A DNA stretch of 64,000 nucleotides from Trichomonas vaginalis G3 (lineage: Eukaryota > Parabasalia > Trichomonadida > Trichomonadidae): positions 17,462,165 to 17,526,164 of the forward strand of contig NC_067204.1 of the NCBI RefSeq assembly GCF_026262505.1. Direction: 5' to 3'. The position numbers were made by a program, and so were the translations under genes. Positions 18,488 to 27,810 of this stretch are shown piece by piece. Numbering within the stretch: the first letter of the stretch is position 1; each line of letters starts with the position of its first letter. Under the pieces are notes generated by a model. That model saw only the letters and a list, made by a program, of their open reading frames with translations. It had not been told where the DNA came from and searched no databases.

Positions 18488-19370
18488 ATGCAAGTCAGAA
18501 ATATTCAGAACATAGCACCGAGTCTAACTGACAAGAGTATAAAGATATACTATGAACACGTTATGATGAAACCAACCAAAATTCAAGAAAGTCAGTATAC
18601 TTATGAATATCCAAGACACTGGGTAGAGTATGTAGGAGGTGAGAAAGCTATTGAAATAAGACAAGTTAGAAGTATTCCAGCAGGAAGGACAATATTATTG
18701 AAGAACTTTAATGTTTTGAGATATAATGATGAAACAAAGAAGCAAGATAGTTTCCCTGTTGCTGTGTATGTGAACTTAGATACAGGAGATGACATGAAAG
18801 TTTTTTAACACAAAGCTTCAAACGGTATTGAAAGAACAACTTATAGCAGAAGGACACCCATTACCTTCAGAAGTTATCATAGCATATAATTTTGAAACAA
18901 ATGCAATAGATTTTAAAATCGTCTCTGCAAAGAAGTCAGGTTTTACATTTAATGAAGCAGATGTATATTCGAATGAAAACTTCAAAGCTATTGCATGGTT
19001 AGATAATGACGATTGCTTTAAGAAAATCTTTAAATTCAGTGACTCAAAGATGTCAATAGATGACCTTCGTGGAATGTTACCATCGACGTTTACAGTTGAA
19101 GGTTCAGCAGGATTGCTTACAAGATTGTCAATTGGTGGCGTTTGGTCTCGTGAGAACATTGTTATAAAATCCAGTATAAGTGAATTTGCTGAAGAATCTA
19201 TATTATGTCTTTCAAACTACATGTATTCGCCACCGAAGCATTATAGTATAACAAACTTTGTCAGTAAGTTTAACATAAGACTTGTCGAACCTTCTTCAAT
19301 GAAAGATGTTGTGCTACCTAAAGATGGAAAGGATGGACTCATTATTGAGATGATTTTAATAGCATATTAA
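18488..19370 (+). pseudogene. Third YRFDYPxRWL-type capsid-like region, probably broken
   Basis: The 5' part holds YTYEYPRHWVEYVGGEKAIE, aligning with YRFDYPxRWL...KAIGFR of the proteins at 1469 and 8490. The 3' part has FAEESILCLSNYMYSPPKHY, resembling their SFLC..DFY..YEPPS block, and ends LIIEMILIAY. The region therefore carries a third, more diverged member of the family. It appears interrupted (about one break), although a natural two-gene arrangement cannot be excluded. Confidence 0.5.
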
Positions 19371-19595
19371 ATGAGCTTGTTCTTGAAGGTCATTCATGAT
19401 GAAATAACAGTTGTAGAAGATGTTAGCAATTGTTCAGATATTTTATTGAGAATAGATGAGATAAGAAAGAAGTTAGATAGACCGCAAAGCGGTGAGGGCG
19501 AAGCACGTGAGAATGTTTATGTTTCATTGACTTTCTCCAGTAACGAGAACTTTTATGAGATAATATTGAAGAGAGATGATTTTAATATGGGGTAA
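19371..19595 (+). CDS. Small Polinton protein (74 aa)
   Basis: It begins MSLFLKVIHDEITVVEDVSN directly after the previous stop (TTAAATG). It contains a palindrome-coded stretch, PQSGEGEARE, from ACCGCaaaGCGGT at 19481-19493 and the following GAAGCACGTGAG. Unrecognised. Confidence 0.5.
   Translation: MSLFLKVIHDEITVVEDVSNCSDILLRIDEIRKKLDRPQSGEGEARENVYVSLTFSSNENFYEIILKRDDFNMG
19481..19493. repeat. CGCAAAGCG palindrome inside a coding frame
   Basis: ACCGCaaaGCGGT is a perfect stem with an AAA loop. It has the same core as AGCGCaaaGCGCT inside the gene at 16281. Confidence 0.6.
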
Positions 19596-20120
19596 ATGGT
19601 AGCTTGGGCAGCTTTAGGCGCAATGGGAACAAAAGCATTAGCATTTGGAGCAAAAGCACTTGGAGCTTATGACGCAGTAAATAAAATGAGTGGAGGAAGG
19701 GTTTCAAAGACATTAGATGCAAATAAAGGAAAGATTGGAGGCTGGGTTGCAAAGAAGTTAAGATTAAATAAAATAGGGCTCATAAATAAAGCATCCAATT
19801 TGGTTGCGACTGAGTCAGAAAATGCTTTAGGAAAGGACGATGAGTTTGCAAAACACGCAAAAGACTTTAATGACCAGATGAAAGGTGAAACAATGCATTT
19901 AAATAGAGTCGATGGAACTAAAGAAAATGTTTCTTCTCCACCAGCGGTTTATCCATACGGACCTTATGGAATGTATGGAAACCCTTATGAACGACCATTT
20001 GACCCATTGACTGGTGGAAGTAATTGGTATCATTATGGACGAAGAAGAAAGACAGTCAAGTTGGAGACAGACGTGAAGAAAGCAACTAAAAAGAAACCAA
20101 GGAAGAGAGTTATAAAGTAA
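19596..20120 (+). CDS. Small basic virion-type protein with hydrophobic N-terminus
   Basis: The start codon immediately follows the preceding stop (TAAATGG). Residues 1-30 are Ala/Gly-rich and hydrophobic (MVAWAALGAMGTKALAFGAK). The middle is Pro/Tyr/Gly-rich (YPYGPYGMYGNPYERPFDPL) and the last 25 residues are strongly basic (KKATKKKPRKRVIK). The layout suits a minor capsid or core protein that touches membrane and DNA; that is inference from composition. Confidence 0.5.
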   Translation: MVAWAALGAMGTKALAFGAKALGAYDAVNKMSGGRVSKTLDANKGKIGGWVAKKLRLNKIGLINKASNLVATESENALGKDDEFAKHAKDFNDQMKGETMHLNRVDGTKENVSSPPAVYPYGPYGMYGNPYERPFDPLTGGSNWYHYGRRRKTVKLETDVKKATKKKPRKRVIK

Positions 20121-20130
20121 TGAATTCAAG

Positions 20131-20185
20131 TGGGTGAAAAACCGGGTGAAAAAAGAGGTGAGATTTCACCGCTTCACCTAAATTT
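20131..20185. repeat. Right-side GGTGA iteron
   Basis: GGTGAAAAACCGGGTGAAAA and GAGGTGAGATTTCACCGC are followed by TTCACCTAAATTTATTTTT. They match the left-side repeats (91-160, 331-400) in the same orientation, including the palindromic core at 20157-20170. Confidence 0.75.
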
Positions 20186-20280
20186 ATTTTTGTGCTATGT
20201 TTTCATACGCGTGAGGGTGGTGATATCATTTATTTTTTATTTTATTTTTTTAAAATTATTTTTATTTTATTTTTATATAA

Positions 20281-20607
20281 ATGACGAAAACTATTGAGAT
20301 AACAAACTACAACGGTCATGAGTTCAAGAATTTGTTCTTCGTTCCTCGTGAAAATACATTCTATCAGATACGAGGGAGAAAGGGTAAAGTTAGTTTGAGC
20401 GTTTATGACAAAGAGCATTATGGAAGATATATACAAGCAATAGATACAAACGGTAAACGTGTTTCATTAGCTTTGTCAAAACTTACTAACATTTATTTTG
20501 ACAGTGACTTTGACTCTGACGATTGGAGCGACAGCAGCGATACTGAAGAATATGAACTATTGTGTGAAGCACAGCAATGGGAAGAGTTGCAATACTTTTG
20601 TAAGTGA
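20281..20607 (+). CDS. Small acidic-tailed Polinton protein (108 aa)
   Basis: The N-terminal 70 residues are mixed beta (NYNGHEFKNLFFVPRENTFY, GRKGKVSLSVYDKEHYGRY). They are followed by an acidic Ser/Asp run (DSDFDSDDWSDSSDTEEYE). It stands alone downstream of a low-complexity T-rich stretch (20227-20275) and its codon use resembles the element rather than the host. Unrecognised. Confidence 0.5.
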   Translation: MTKTIEITNYNGHEFKNLFFVPRENTFYQIRGRKGKVSLSVYDKEHYGRYIQAIDTNGKRVSLALSKLTNIYFDSDFDSDDWSDSSDTEEYELLCEAQQWEELQYFCK

Positions 20608-20728
20608 GAACGTTTATTTTTTACAGTAGTGAAGTCGTTTGTGAAAACGTTAGTGAGGTGAAGTGGTTGGCGGCTTTGTAAATATTTAAGGTTAAGTCGG
20701 TGTTGTCGTTTGTGTTGTAAAATATACG

Positions 20729-20803
20729 TTAACGGTTTTGTAAATTGTCAAACCGTTATCTTGGGTAAGGTGGAACGCAGTGCCTCCATAACCAAGATAG
20801 GTA
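20729..20803. repeat. Two adjacent palindromes at the right edge of the element
   Basis: AACGGTTT...AAACCGTT (20729-20757) is followed by TATCTTGG-gTAAGGTGG / CCTCCATAaCCAAGATA (20757-20803), whose loop contains AACGCAGTG. They mark the change from element-like to host-like sequence. Confidence 0.6.
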
Positions 20804-20809
20804 TACTAA

Positions 20810-21136
20810 CTTCTACAGATTTAGAACCAGAAAATCAAAACCATCCTTCTAGAAATCAAATATCTAGTAATCTAGAACATAAGCTGGACCTTCTTGATCA
20901 TATTGAAAAACAATTATCGAAAATGCGCTCGTTATTGGGAATTCTTCCTACTACAAATGCTATTGTTGGGCCGTCAAAACAAGTTTCAGTTAATAGCAAG
21001 CAAAATTCTGAAAAAAATAAAAAAAATCTTCCATAACAACAAAATCAAACAATAAAAAACAAAATTCATCCGACAATCCTCCTAAACGTAAAGCTCCTAT
21101 TTCGGAAAGGATTCTCAGCGATAATAACTTAGAGTA
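20810..21136 (+). pseudogene. Remnant of an unidentified gene flanking the element
   Basis: The open stretch contains an amphipathic helix (KLDLLDHIEKQLSKMRSLLG) and a Lys/Asn/Ser-rich continuation in another frame (NNKKQNSSDNPPKRKAPISE, then a stop). There is no start codon; the 5' side is cut by the Polinton edge. It looks like the 3' part of a host or repeat-family gene interrupted by the insertion. The product is unrecognised. Confidence 0.4.
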
Positions 21137-21297
21137 GGTGACAAAAGTGTATACTCTTAAATTAACCTTAAATGTTGATTTTTCGATATTTTCGGTATTA
21201 ACCTTATTGTAAATTTTTCCGGTGATAAATTTATCACACTGAGGTTATTTTTCCGGTGAGATTTTTAACCTTGATTTAATGAAATTAATATATATAA

Positions 21298-21615
21298 ATT
21301 TTATTATTTTTAATTTCGAATGAGTATAATAAAATATTTTTTTATATCGTCATAACTCTCATCACTGTTGTGATTCCAAATGCGATTATTAAGGTTCAAG
21401 TCGCTAATGTTTTGAATGAAGATAGAGCAGTAAGAATTCTTACAAGGGCAGGTAATCAGATTGTTGAGCAAAGAGCTTCAAAACACGATGAATGTTTGAA
21501 ATTAATTCAACACATTTTGGAAATTGTCGAAAGCCGAAGGATTGAACCTAATGTCCTTATTCCATCTTTGAAGGCAATATTAAATTTGGCACAAAGAAGT
21601 TTAAAGGAAGAGTAA
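21298..21615 (+). pseudogene. ATG-less open frame (C-terminal gene remnant?)
   Basis: An open frame without an in-frame ATG codes VPNAIIKVQVANVLNEDRAV, then RILTRAGNQIVEQRASKHDE, and ends in LKEE. The composition is coding-like and helical. No family is recognised. The gap 21137-21297 before it holds no gene. Confidence 0.35.
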
Positions 21616-21799
21616 GCAAGATTAGATAATTTGGACTTTTTTTAAAATTAATGAATAAACAGTATATTTTTGAAGTGTAAGCTTATTTACCTGAAGCTAT
21701 ATTACTTAATATAACATTCAAAGTATTATTGCTATTTATTGGAGAACAAATTTATGTAATTTTCACATGAAAATTGATAAATTTGTATTTGTAGAGAGT

Positions 21800-22200
21800 C
21801 TCCCTGCATGATATCAAGACTTGGCTATTAGTCTTTATCCATTTTTGAAAATTGTATTGTAAATTGTAAGAATTTCTGAATACTACTACTATAAAATATA
21901 ATTGCTTATCAATGTATATTCTCCCTGCATGATATCAAGACTTGGCTATTAGTCTTTATCCATTTTTGAAAATTGTATTGTAAATTGTAAGAATTTCTGA
22001 ATACTACTACTATAAAATATAATTGCTTATCAATGTATATTCTCCCTGCATGATATCAAGACTTGGCTATTAGTCTTTATCCATTTTTGAAAATTGTATT
22101 GTAAATTGTAAGAATTTCTGAATACTACTACTATAAAATATAATTGCTTATCAATGTATATTCTCCCTGCATGATATCAAGACTTGGCTATAAGTCTCTA
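21800..22200. repeat. 121-bp tandem repeat, 3.3 copies
   Basis: Units starting CTCCCTGCATGATATCAAGA recur at 21800, 21921, 22042 and 22163 and are almost identical. The last is truncated after about 40 bp. No coding frame runs through it. Confidence 0.9.
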
Positions 22201-23574
22201 TTCATTATGAGTATGACCCCATTTTTTTTACAAAAAGTGCCGAATTGCAACTTTGTCCCAATCTCTAATAACTTATATTTTCAAGTTCATCGAAAGAGAT
22301 CGAAAAGCAAACGTTCCACATCTACAGAGAAAAAGAATTGATATATGAAGTCTAATTCCTTTTATAACTACTATATTTTTATTCTTATGACTAAAAAATA
22401 ATATATTATTTAACAATTTTCATTTTTTTCTTTTAACAATTTCGTTTTATTTCCATTTATTGTTAAATGATTTTTAGCATACACCTTTCTTTGTTCATCT
22501 TCTAAATACAATTTATTTTTTCTTAGATATAATTCTATTCATTCAATTCGATCGTCATTTTTCAGTACATGATCGTAATTTTCAATTATTGATCGCGATT
22601 TTACTTCAGAATTTGTTCGCAATATTGCTTATCAAAATTATATCTCTATTCTCTCATTTCTGTTTAGTCAATATCATTACACTCCTATTGTCTAATAACA
22701 TGCTATTAATTTTCTTAAAATTAAAAAAAAATATCAACTTTTAAAAACAGAAACTTAACATCCGTAGGTCAATGGATTTTGATGTGAGATACATTTAATC
22801 TGTTTTTCTTTTTTTATTTTAAATAATTGAATATTTATAGTTGTTATGAGTCTTACATCATGTAAAACGAATTTTCTTAAAGTAAATTTACTTTTTCTTC
22901 AATCTTTCTTACATATTTATTAAAAAAAAATTATCCAAAAAAAGATGTTTTAGAATGAAAAAAATAGAAAAATCTTCATTTATAGTCTTTCTTGAATGTA
23001 TACGTTTTGATTTTTTTCTTTTTTAAAAAATTCAATTTCTAGAAAAATCGAGAAAAAATCATTTTCTTCTATTTTTTAGGACGCCATACCCATTGAAATC
23101 TCCTCTCAGGACGCCATAAACTATTCAATTATAGTGTAAACTTCTCAAAAATTGAATAGTTTACATCAGGACGCCTTAGGACGCCAAAACTTTACGCGCC
23201 CATTCGTATTATTAGTTTTATACATGTAAACTTTCAATATTGATTTACACACTACGAAAATCACTAGTTTGTCAAGGGAAGGCATATGCCTAACATGTAT
23301 GCACATCTGTCAAAAATATTGGGCAACCTAGGGAACTTTTGTTAAAGTAAAATTGAACATTGAAGGATATAGCAAAATTAACTAGGAAATATTAGGGATA
23401 TTTCATTGAAGAATTAAAAATACGAAATGGTAATAGCGATTAATTCCTGATGAAAGCAAATTTTTTATATAAACAAAAGATGTTCATCATACATGATTAA
23501 TAGAATCTGAAAATATTGCATACAAAAGGTTATTTTCATTTCTAATACTAAATTATAATTCGATTAAACGAATT
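22201..23574. other. AT-rich intergenic DNA with four GGACGCC heptamers
   Basis: No gene is seen. GGACGCC occurs at 23079, 23109, 23169 and 23179. The 14-bp inverted pair TAAACTATTCAATT / AATTGAATAGTTTA (23117-23130, 23150-23163) sits among them. On the minus strand the heptamers read GGCGTCC, partly preceded by TTTT, recalling trichomonad TTTTGGCG-type promoter boxes. Confidence 0.5.
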
Positions 23575-23647
23575 GGTTTCGTAGCTCAGTAGGTAGAGCG
23601 TAGTGCTGATAACGCTAAGGTCTTGGGTTCGAGCCCCAGCGGAACCA
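23575..23647 (+). tRNA. tRNA-Ile (anticodon GAU)
   Basis: A 73-nt cloverleaf with seven acceptor pairs (GGTTTCG/CGGAACC, one G-U). The D arm is GCTC/GAGC and the anticodon stem TAGTG/CGCTA holds the loop CTGATAA. The T arm is TTGGG/CCCAG with TTCGAGC. The A and B boxes are standard and TTTTTT follows as terminator. Anticodon GAU reads AUC/AUU isoleucine codons. Eukaryotic nuclear tRNA-Ile normally carries AAU (inosine-modified), so the GAU anticodon is notable. Confidence 0.93.
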
Positions 23648-24023
23648 TTTTTTACACATCATCAGTCACCCATGGCTTGTGTAGTCTTTTTATTTAATTA
23701 TTATAGGTACGAACTATACTTAGATATGAAAAACGAATTGCCACAATGTTAATCCAATTTCACATTTCTTTTGATTATGAAATTCTTGAACATGACTTTT
23801 TGAACTTGAATATGATGCATTTAAAAATCCTACTTATATAACTCCAGGTGTATTACAGGCAGTCAAGGACAAACCTCTTATTAAAATTTCAATGATTTTT
23901 TTTTAGTATCTCGTTTTTTTCAAATATTTTAGATATATTACTATATATAGAACTATTTTCACAAGTCAAATTGCAAAATCCAAATATTTTTTTGACTTTT
24001 GCGGTTTGGTCGGTCCTTTTCCA

Positions 24024-24305
24024 ATGTCTGAGGAACAACAACAACAGAAGACTCTTGCCCCAAAGCGTGAGTGCGGTCTCCACTCATCAGGCAAGCGTGT
24101 TAACTTCGCTCGCAAGATTGTCCACGAGCTTGTTGGCTGGCAACCATATGAGCGGCATACAATGGATCTTATCAAGATCGAACGCCGTCGTGCAGCTCGC
24201 CAATTCCTCAAGAAGCGCCTTGGCACACACCGCCGCGCCATGAAGAAGCTCAACACTCTTGAAGAAGTTGTTCAGGAAGAATCTCTCCACCACCACCACG
24301 AGTAA
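24024..24305 (+). CDS. RPL36: 60S ribosomal protein eL36
   Basis: A 93-residue protein. The family core is clear: VNFARKIVHELVGWQPYERH, then TMDLIKIERRRAARQFLKKR and LGTHRRAMKK, as in eukaryotic L36e (about 100 residues). The tail adds an unusual HHHHE. I chose the ATG at 24024 (MSEEQQQQKTLAPKREC); the frame continues 5' without another ATG. The upstream TTTTGCGGTTTGGTCGGTCC resembles the GGTTTTGGCCATCC before the uL23 gene (35121-35134), possibly a shared ribosomal-gene promoter box. The codon use is GC-richer than the neighbourhood, as expected of a highly expressed gene. The product is cytosolic large-subunit. Confidence 0.92.
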   Translation: MSEEQQQQKTLAPKRECGLHSSGKRVNFARKIVHELVGWQPYERHTMDLIKIERRRAARQFLKKRLGTHRRAMKKLNTLEEVVQEESLHHHHE

Positions 24306-24700
24306 ACCTGCTTTTATATTTTATTGAAAGAACTTCATACATAATCTACTTTTACATGTTACAAACTTTTTTTCAAACCCAAAATTCATGAAATGACGTT
24401 TTTTTAAATACTTTCAAAAAGACCTTTAAATCACTGCTAATGCATATTTGTTTTAGAAGACATCCGCTTTGTCTAATGTTTTGTTTAGATTATTACTTCA
24501 AAATACAATATTTGACGGATATCGAGTTAATTACTTGAACTTGGAACTTATTTAATATATTTTACTATATAAGTAAGACATGTATATTACGGAATAACAT
24601 TTATATTGAATTATTTGAAGATTTTTGTTTCATCAAAGAAATTTTTGCAAATTCAGGGACAAAATTGTTTCAAAAGAAGAATATTTATATTACACAGTAA
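24306..24700. other. AT-rich intergenic DNA
   Basis: This is the 3' flank of eL36 and the 5' flank of the importin gene. Nothing else is recognised. Confidence 0.5.
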
Positions 24701-24711
24701 TCATTTTCATT
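24701..24711 (+). promoter_or_regulatory. Initiator-like element of the importin gene
   Basis: TCATTTTCATT, 30-40 bp before the ATG, matches the trichomonad initiator (TCA, pyrimidine, T/A) and its extended form with a second TCAT. Confidence 0.5.
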
Positions 24712-24740
24712 TTTGTCTTCCATAAGCCTAAAAAATTTTT

Positions 24741-27700
24741 ATGTTTGATCAAGATGATGATGACAAACTCGATCCACAAGAAGTTGAAAAGATCATCAGA
24801 GAACTAATGGACCCTGTTGCAGGCCAAAAACCAGAAAATGTCATGGCAATGGAAAAATTATTTCAACATCCAGATTTTCCTGATACACTAAAGAGCATAA
24901 TAATGAAAACATCAAGTCCAGCAATACTTCAAATGGGCATTTTATTACTTGAAAGATCATTTAAATCAAATTGGAAGAAATTTTCATTAAATAGAAAGAA
25001 AATTTTTATGAAATTCTTTATAGATATGCTCAAAAACGAGGTAGTAATAGAAAACAGATCGTTCTACTTAATATGTAAATCAATTGGTAGCATTGTTCAA
25101 AGAACAAAAACTATATATCCAGAATTAATGAAATTTTTATTCGAATTACCACAAGATTTCAACACACAACCAGAATTCATCGCTAGACTTCTTTGTTTAA
25201 ACGAATGCATTCCATTTTTAGAAAAACAACAATTTTTTGCAAATCTTAATACAATTTTATCAATTTTATATTACGGTATGGAAATAGAAGATGGAATTAT
25301 AACACTTGTCACTTTTCTAAAGAAAATTTTACAAATTCACGGAGATATTGAAAATATTATCCTTCAAAATCAACAATTAGCTGAAGAAATCAATGGATAT
25401 GAACAAACAGAAGAAACAGAAGCCAAACTACAAGAAATTTCAACAATAATTACTAATGAATCCTCAAATCTTGAAATTATTCAAAATTCTCTTCAAAGTG
25501 ACATGTTTCTTCAAACTTGCCAACGAACTGGTGATGCACAAAACTATGTCTACAATTCTACAACATGTTTATCTTATTTTGAAGCAAAAATGTTAATATC
25601 AAAAATTCTTCAAGTTTCGGAACCGATTCAAGACGCGATTTCAGCTGCATCATCACAAGACATGGATATATCACAACAATACGAAGCTTTCGGAGTAATT
25701 ATTTCATATCTTCAAGACCAAAATTTGTTACAAGAAATATTAAATTATATTTACACGAATATCCCTGAAATTGAAGTATTTGAAGACATATATTCATTAC
25801 CTTTCATCGAAGAAGCACTAAAATCATTCCAACACGCTTTAGTTGCCTCATTTTTGACAAATTTAATTCAAATTTGTTTACAAAACCCCCAAGAAAGCAT
25901 CGTTTTGTGTCTTATGAGTTTCACAGAGCTTGTTACTAATGCTCCCGAAGTATTCACTAAAGAATTGACTGATTTAGTTGACAAATCAGTTGAAATTGCA
26001 TTTTCTTATGGTGAAATGACGAATTCCAAGTTATATAAACTGATACAAGCAGTATATGATCAAGATCAATCGAGTTTGAAGAGTATTTTGATAAAATACT
26101 TAGATAATTTAATAAATTCTTTTAATTCGGACAAAAGTCAAGATACATTGCTTGCAATTAGTACATTATTGAACTATAACTTGCAGATTAAAGAAGAATC
26201 ACAACCATTGATCTGGGAAATGAGACATTCCATTGATAATTTCACACAAGAAATTTATTTAGATATTTTGAAAAAAACAATAGAAAAAAGAGAAAAAATT
26301 GAAACTTCTTTTGCAAATGACATATTGTTATATGTTTCTCCTGCATTTGAAGAGTCAGAAACATTAGCAGGATCAGCACTTCTTGTTTGTGCATCAATTC
26401 TTCGCAAAGAAGAAAAAGTTGAAGAAATAATTCAAAATTGTGTTCCAATTCTTCATCAATTGTTTTCTGTTGAAGATGAAACGAGGCCTGTACAAGATGC
26501 ACTTACTTTTATTGCTACTGCTTGTGAGATAATGCGTGAAAACGCAACATTTGTAACAGATTTCTTTGAAAACATACAAAATATTTTGGAATCATCAAAT
26601 GTTTCCAGTGAATTATATAATGAAGCTGTTCGTACAGCATGTTTTACAATTCGTTATTGTGGCAATGAAGATGTTGTTTCTTTGGTTTTTGATATTCTTG
26701 ATAAGCAATTATCATCTAATTCTGATTCTATGTTAATTGATTCTCTTTTGAACATCAAACTTATTACTAAATTCATTGAAGAAGATTCAGCAATTATATT
26801 ATATAATAAAATATCATCGCATGCAAGAGAAACAACATCTGTTGAAATCCTTACTCGTTGTTTCGATTCTTTATCTAGATTTGCAAAGTTTTTCGGTTCA
26901 TCTGTTGTTGATGATTGTTTTGAATTATTTGAACTTTTTATTCATGGAAAACTTCCTGCTTCTTCATCTACATTCGAATCATTTTGTGATTTCGACATGG
27001 AACTTCTTGATTCATTCACTGAATTTTGTTATCGTGTTGTTAGTATCAACAGCGATGTTGCAGAACAAATCTGTAGTGAATACATTCATCTTTCAGAACG
27101 CCATAATGAAACATATTCAATGATGATCACACGTGTATTTACAGGATCCCTTGAATCAGAAACATGCACAGAAAACATTGTTCATACTTATTTAGATATC
27201 ATTGGTGACATCATTGAAAGTTCTACACCAAATCTTTCACAACAAGAGATTGTTTATGCATTGAATTTAATTTTAAACAAGTTCCCAGGTAATGTTTCAT
27301 TAGTTACATCGCATTTAGATTTATATCTTCGCTGGTGGCACTTTGTTCTTGAAAACAAGTCATCGTATATTAATTTGGCATCTAATTTAGCATCATTATT
27401 CTTAACAGTTGCATCAACCGAAGAAAACTTTCCACTTGATGTTTTAGATCAATCTCTTCTCTTCTTCCCTCCATCAGATACAACGGAGTGCAGACGAATG
27501 TCTATTTCTCTTTTGAACATCATCACACGCGGTGAAATTCCAGCACAGATCCAAGTCTCTCTGTCTCGCTGCTTAAGTTTGTTGTTCACGATGCCACAGA
27601 CAGAATTCAGGAAACTTAAACTTGACCAAGACTTGATAAATACATTAGTTTCTGTTCTTAAACAATTAGTTACTAAAGAAAGTAATCTTAATTCAGCCCT

Positions 27701-27761
27701 TGATTCAGTGAAAGGCTCTGATGTTATGACAAACAAACTATATAACATTATTAATTCTTAA
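24741..27761 (+). CDS. Importin-beta family karyopherin (importin-4/5-like)
   Basis: A 1006-residue all-helical protein. The N-terminal block around residues 30-95 (MEKLFQHPDFPDTLKSIIMK, ILQMGILLLERSFKSNWKKF) matches the importin-beta N-terminal repeat. There, a hydrophobic helix pair ends in 'R..LK..W..L', as in importins 4 and 5. The rest is a HEAT-repeat solenoid with the acidic patches usual for Ran-binding nuclear import receptors. The length fits the family (about 1000-1100). The role is carrying cargo such as ribosomal proteins and histones through nuclear pores. The subfamily cannot be fixed by eye. Confidence 0.7.
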   Translation: MFDQDDDDKLDPQEVEKIIRELMDPVAGQKPENVMAMEKLFQHPDFPDTLKSIIMKTSSPAILQMGILLLERSFKSNWKKFSLNRKKIFMKFFIDMLKNEVVIENRSFYLICKSIGSIVQRTKTIYPELMKFLFELPQDFNTQPEFIARLLCLNECIPFLEKQQFFANLNTILSILYYGMEIEDGIITLVTFLKKILQIHGDIENIILQNQQLAEEINGYEQTEETEAKLQEISTIITNESSNLEIIQNSLQSDMFLQTCQRTGDAQNYVYNSTTCLSYFEAKMLISKILQVSEPIQDAISAASSQDMDISQQYEAFGVIISYLQDQNLLQEILNYIYTNIPEIEVFEDIYSLPFIEEALKSFQHALVASFLTNLIQICLQNPQESIVLCLMSFTELVTNAPEVFTKELTDLVDKSVEIAFSYGEMTNSKLYKLIQAVYDQDQSSLKSILIKYLDNLINSFNSDKSQDTLLAISTLLNYNLQIKEESQPLIWEMRHSIDNFTQEIYLDILKKTIEKREKIETSFANDILLYVSPAFEESETLAGSALLVCASILRKEEKVEEIIQNCVPILHQLFSVEDETRPVQDALTFIATACEIMRENATFVTDFFENIQNILESSNVSSELYNEAVRTACFTIRYCGNEDVVSLVFDILDKQLSSNSDSMLIDSLLNIKLITKFIEEDSAIILYNKISSHARETTSVEILTRCFDSLSRFAKFFGSSVVDDCFELFELFIHGKLPASSSTFESFCDFDMELLDSFTEFCYRVVSINSDVAEQICSEYIHLSERHNETYSMMITRVFTGSLESETCTENIVHTYLDIIGDIIESSTPNLSQQEIVYALNLILNKFPGNVSLVTSHLDLYLRWWHFVLENKSSYINLASNLASLFLTVASTEENFPLDVLDQSLLFFPPSDTTECRRMSISLLNIITRGEIPAQIQVSLSRCLSLLFTMPQTEFRKLKLDQDLINTLVSVLKQLVTKESNLNSALDSVKGSDVMTNKLYNIINS

Positions 27762-27810
27762 TTATTATTATTTATTATTTTTATTATTATTTTTGCAAAA
27801 TGTTATTCAC

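Larger units (their letters stand above)
1..20804. mobile_element. Polinton/Maverick-type element (fossil)
   Basis: The hallmark parts are protein-primed family-B DNA polymerase (2401-4553), retroviral-type integrases (5781-6737 and 11346-12429) and a packaging ATPase (17585-18472). They lie among capsid-like, fibre-like and small virion-type proteins. Size (about 20 kb) and gene set match trichomonad Mavericks. The right edge is placed between the last element-like gene (ends 20607) and host-like sequence from about 20810. The left edge was not found and probably lies before base 1. Repeats with the core GGTGAGATnTCACC occur near both sides. The element is broken, with about half a dozen disruptions spread over several genes. 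Most other frames are intact and no other transposon has inserted, so it is probably young. Two integrases and two fibre genes raise the possibility of a composite of two elements joined near 11.05-11.35 kb. Confidence 0.9.

Noticed and set aside
21800-22200. 121-bp repeat considered as a CRISPR or minisatellite array with spacers
   Set aside because: Units are contiguous and identical with no variable spacers; it is a plain tandem repeat in a eukaryote.
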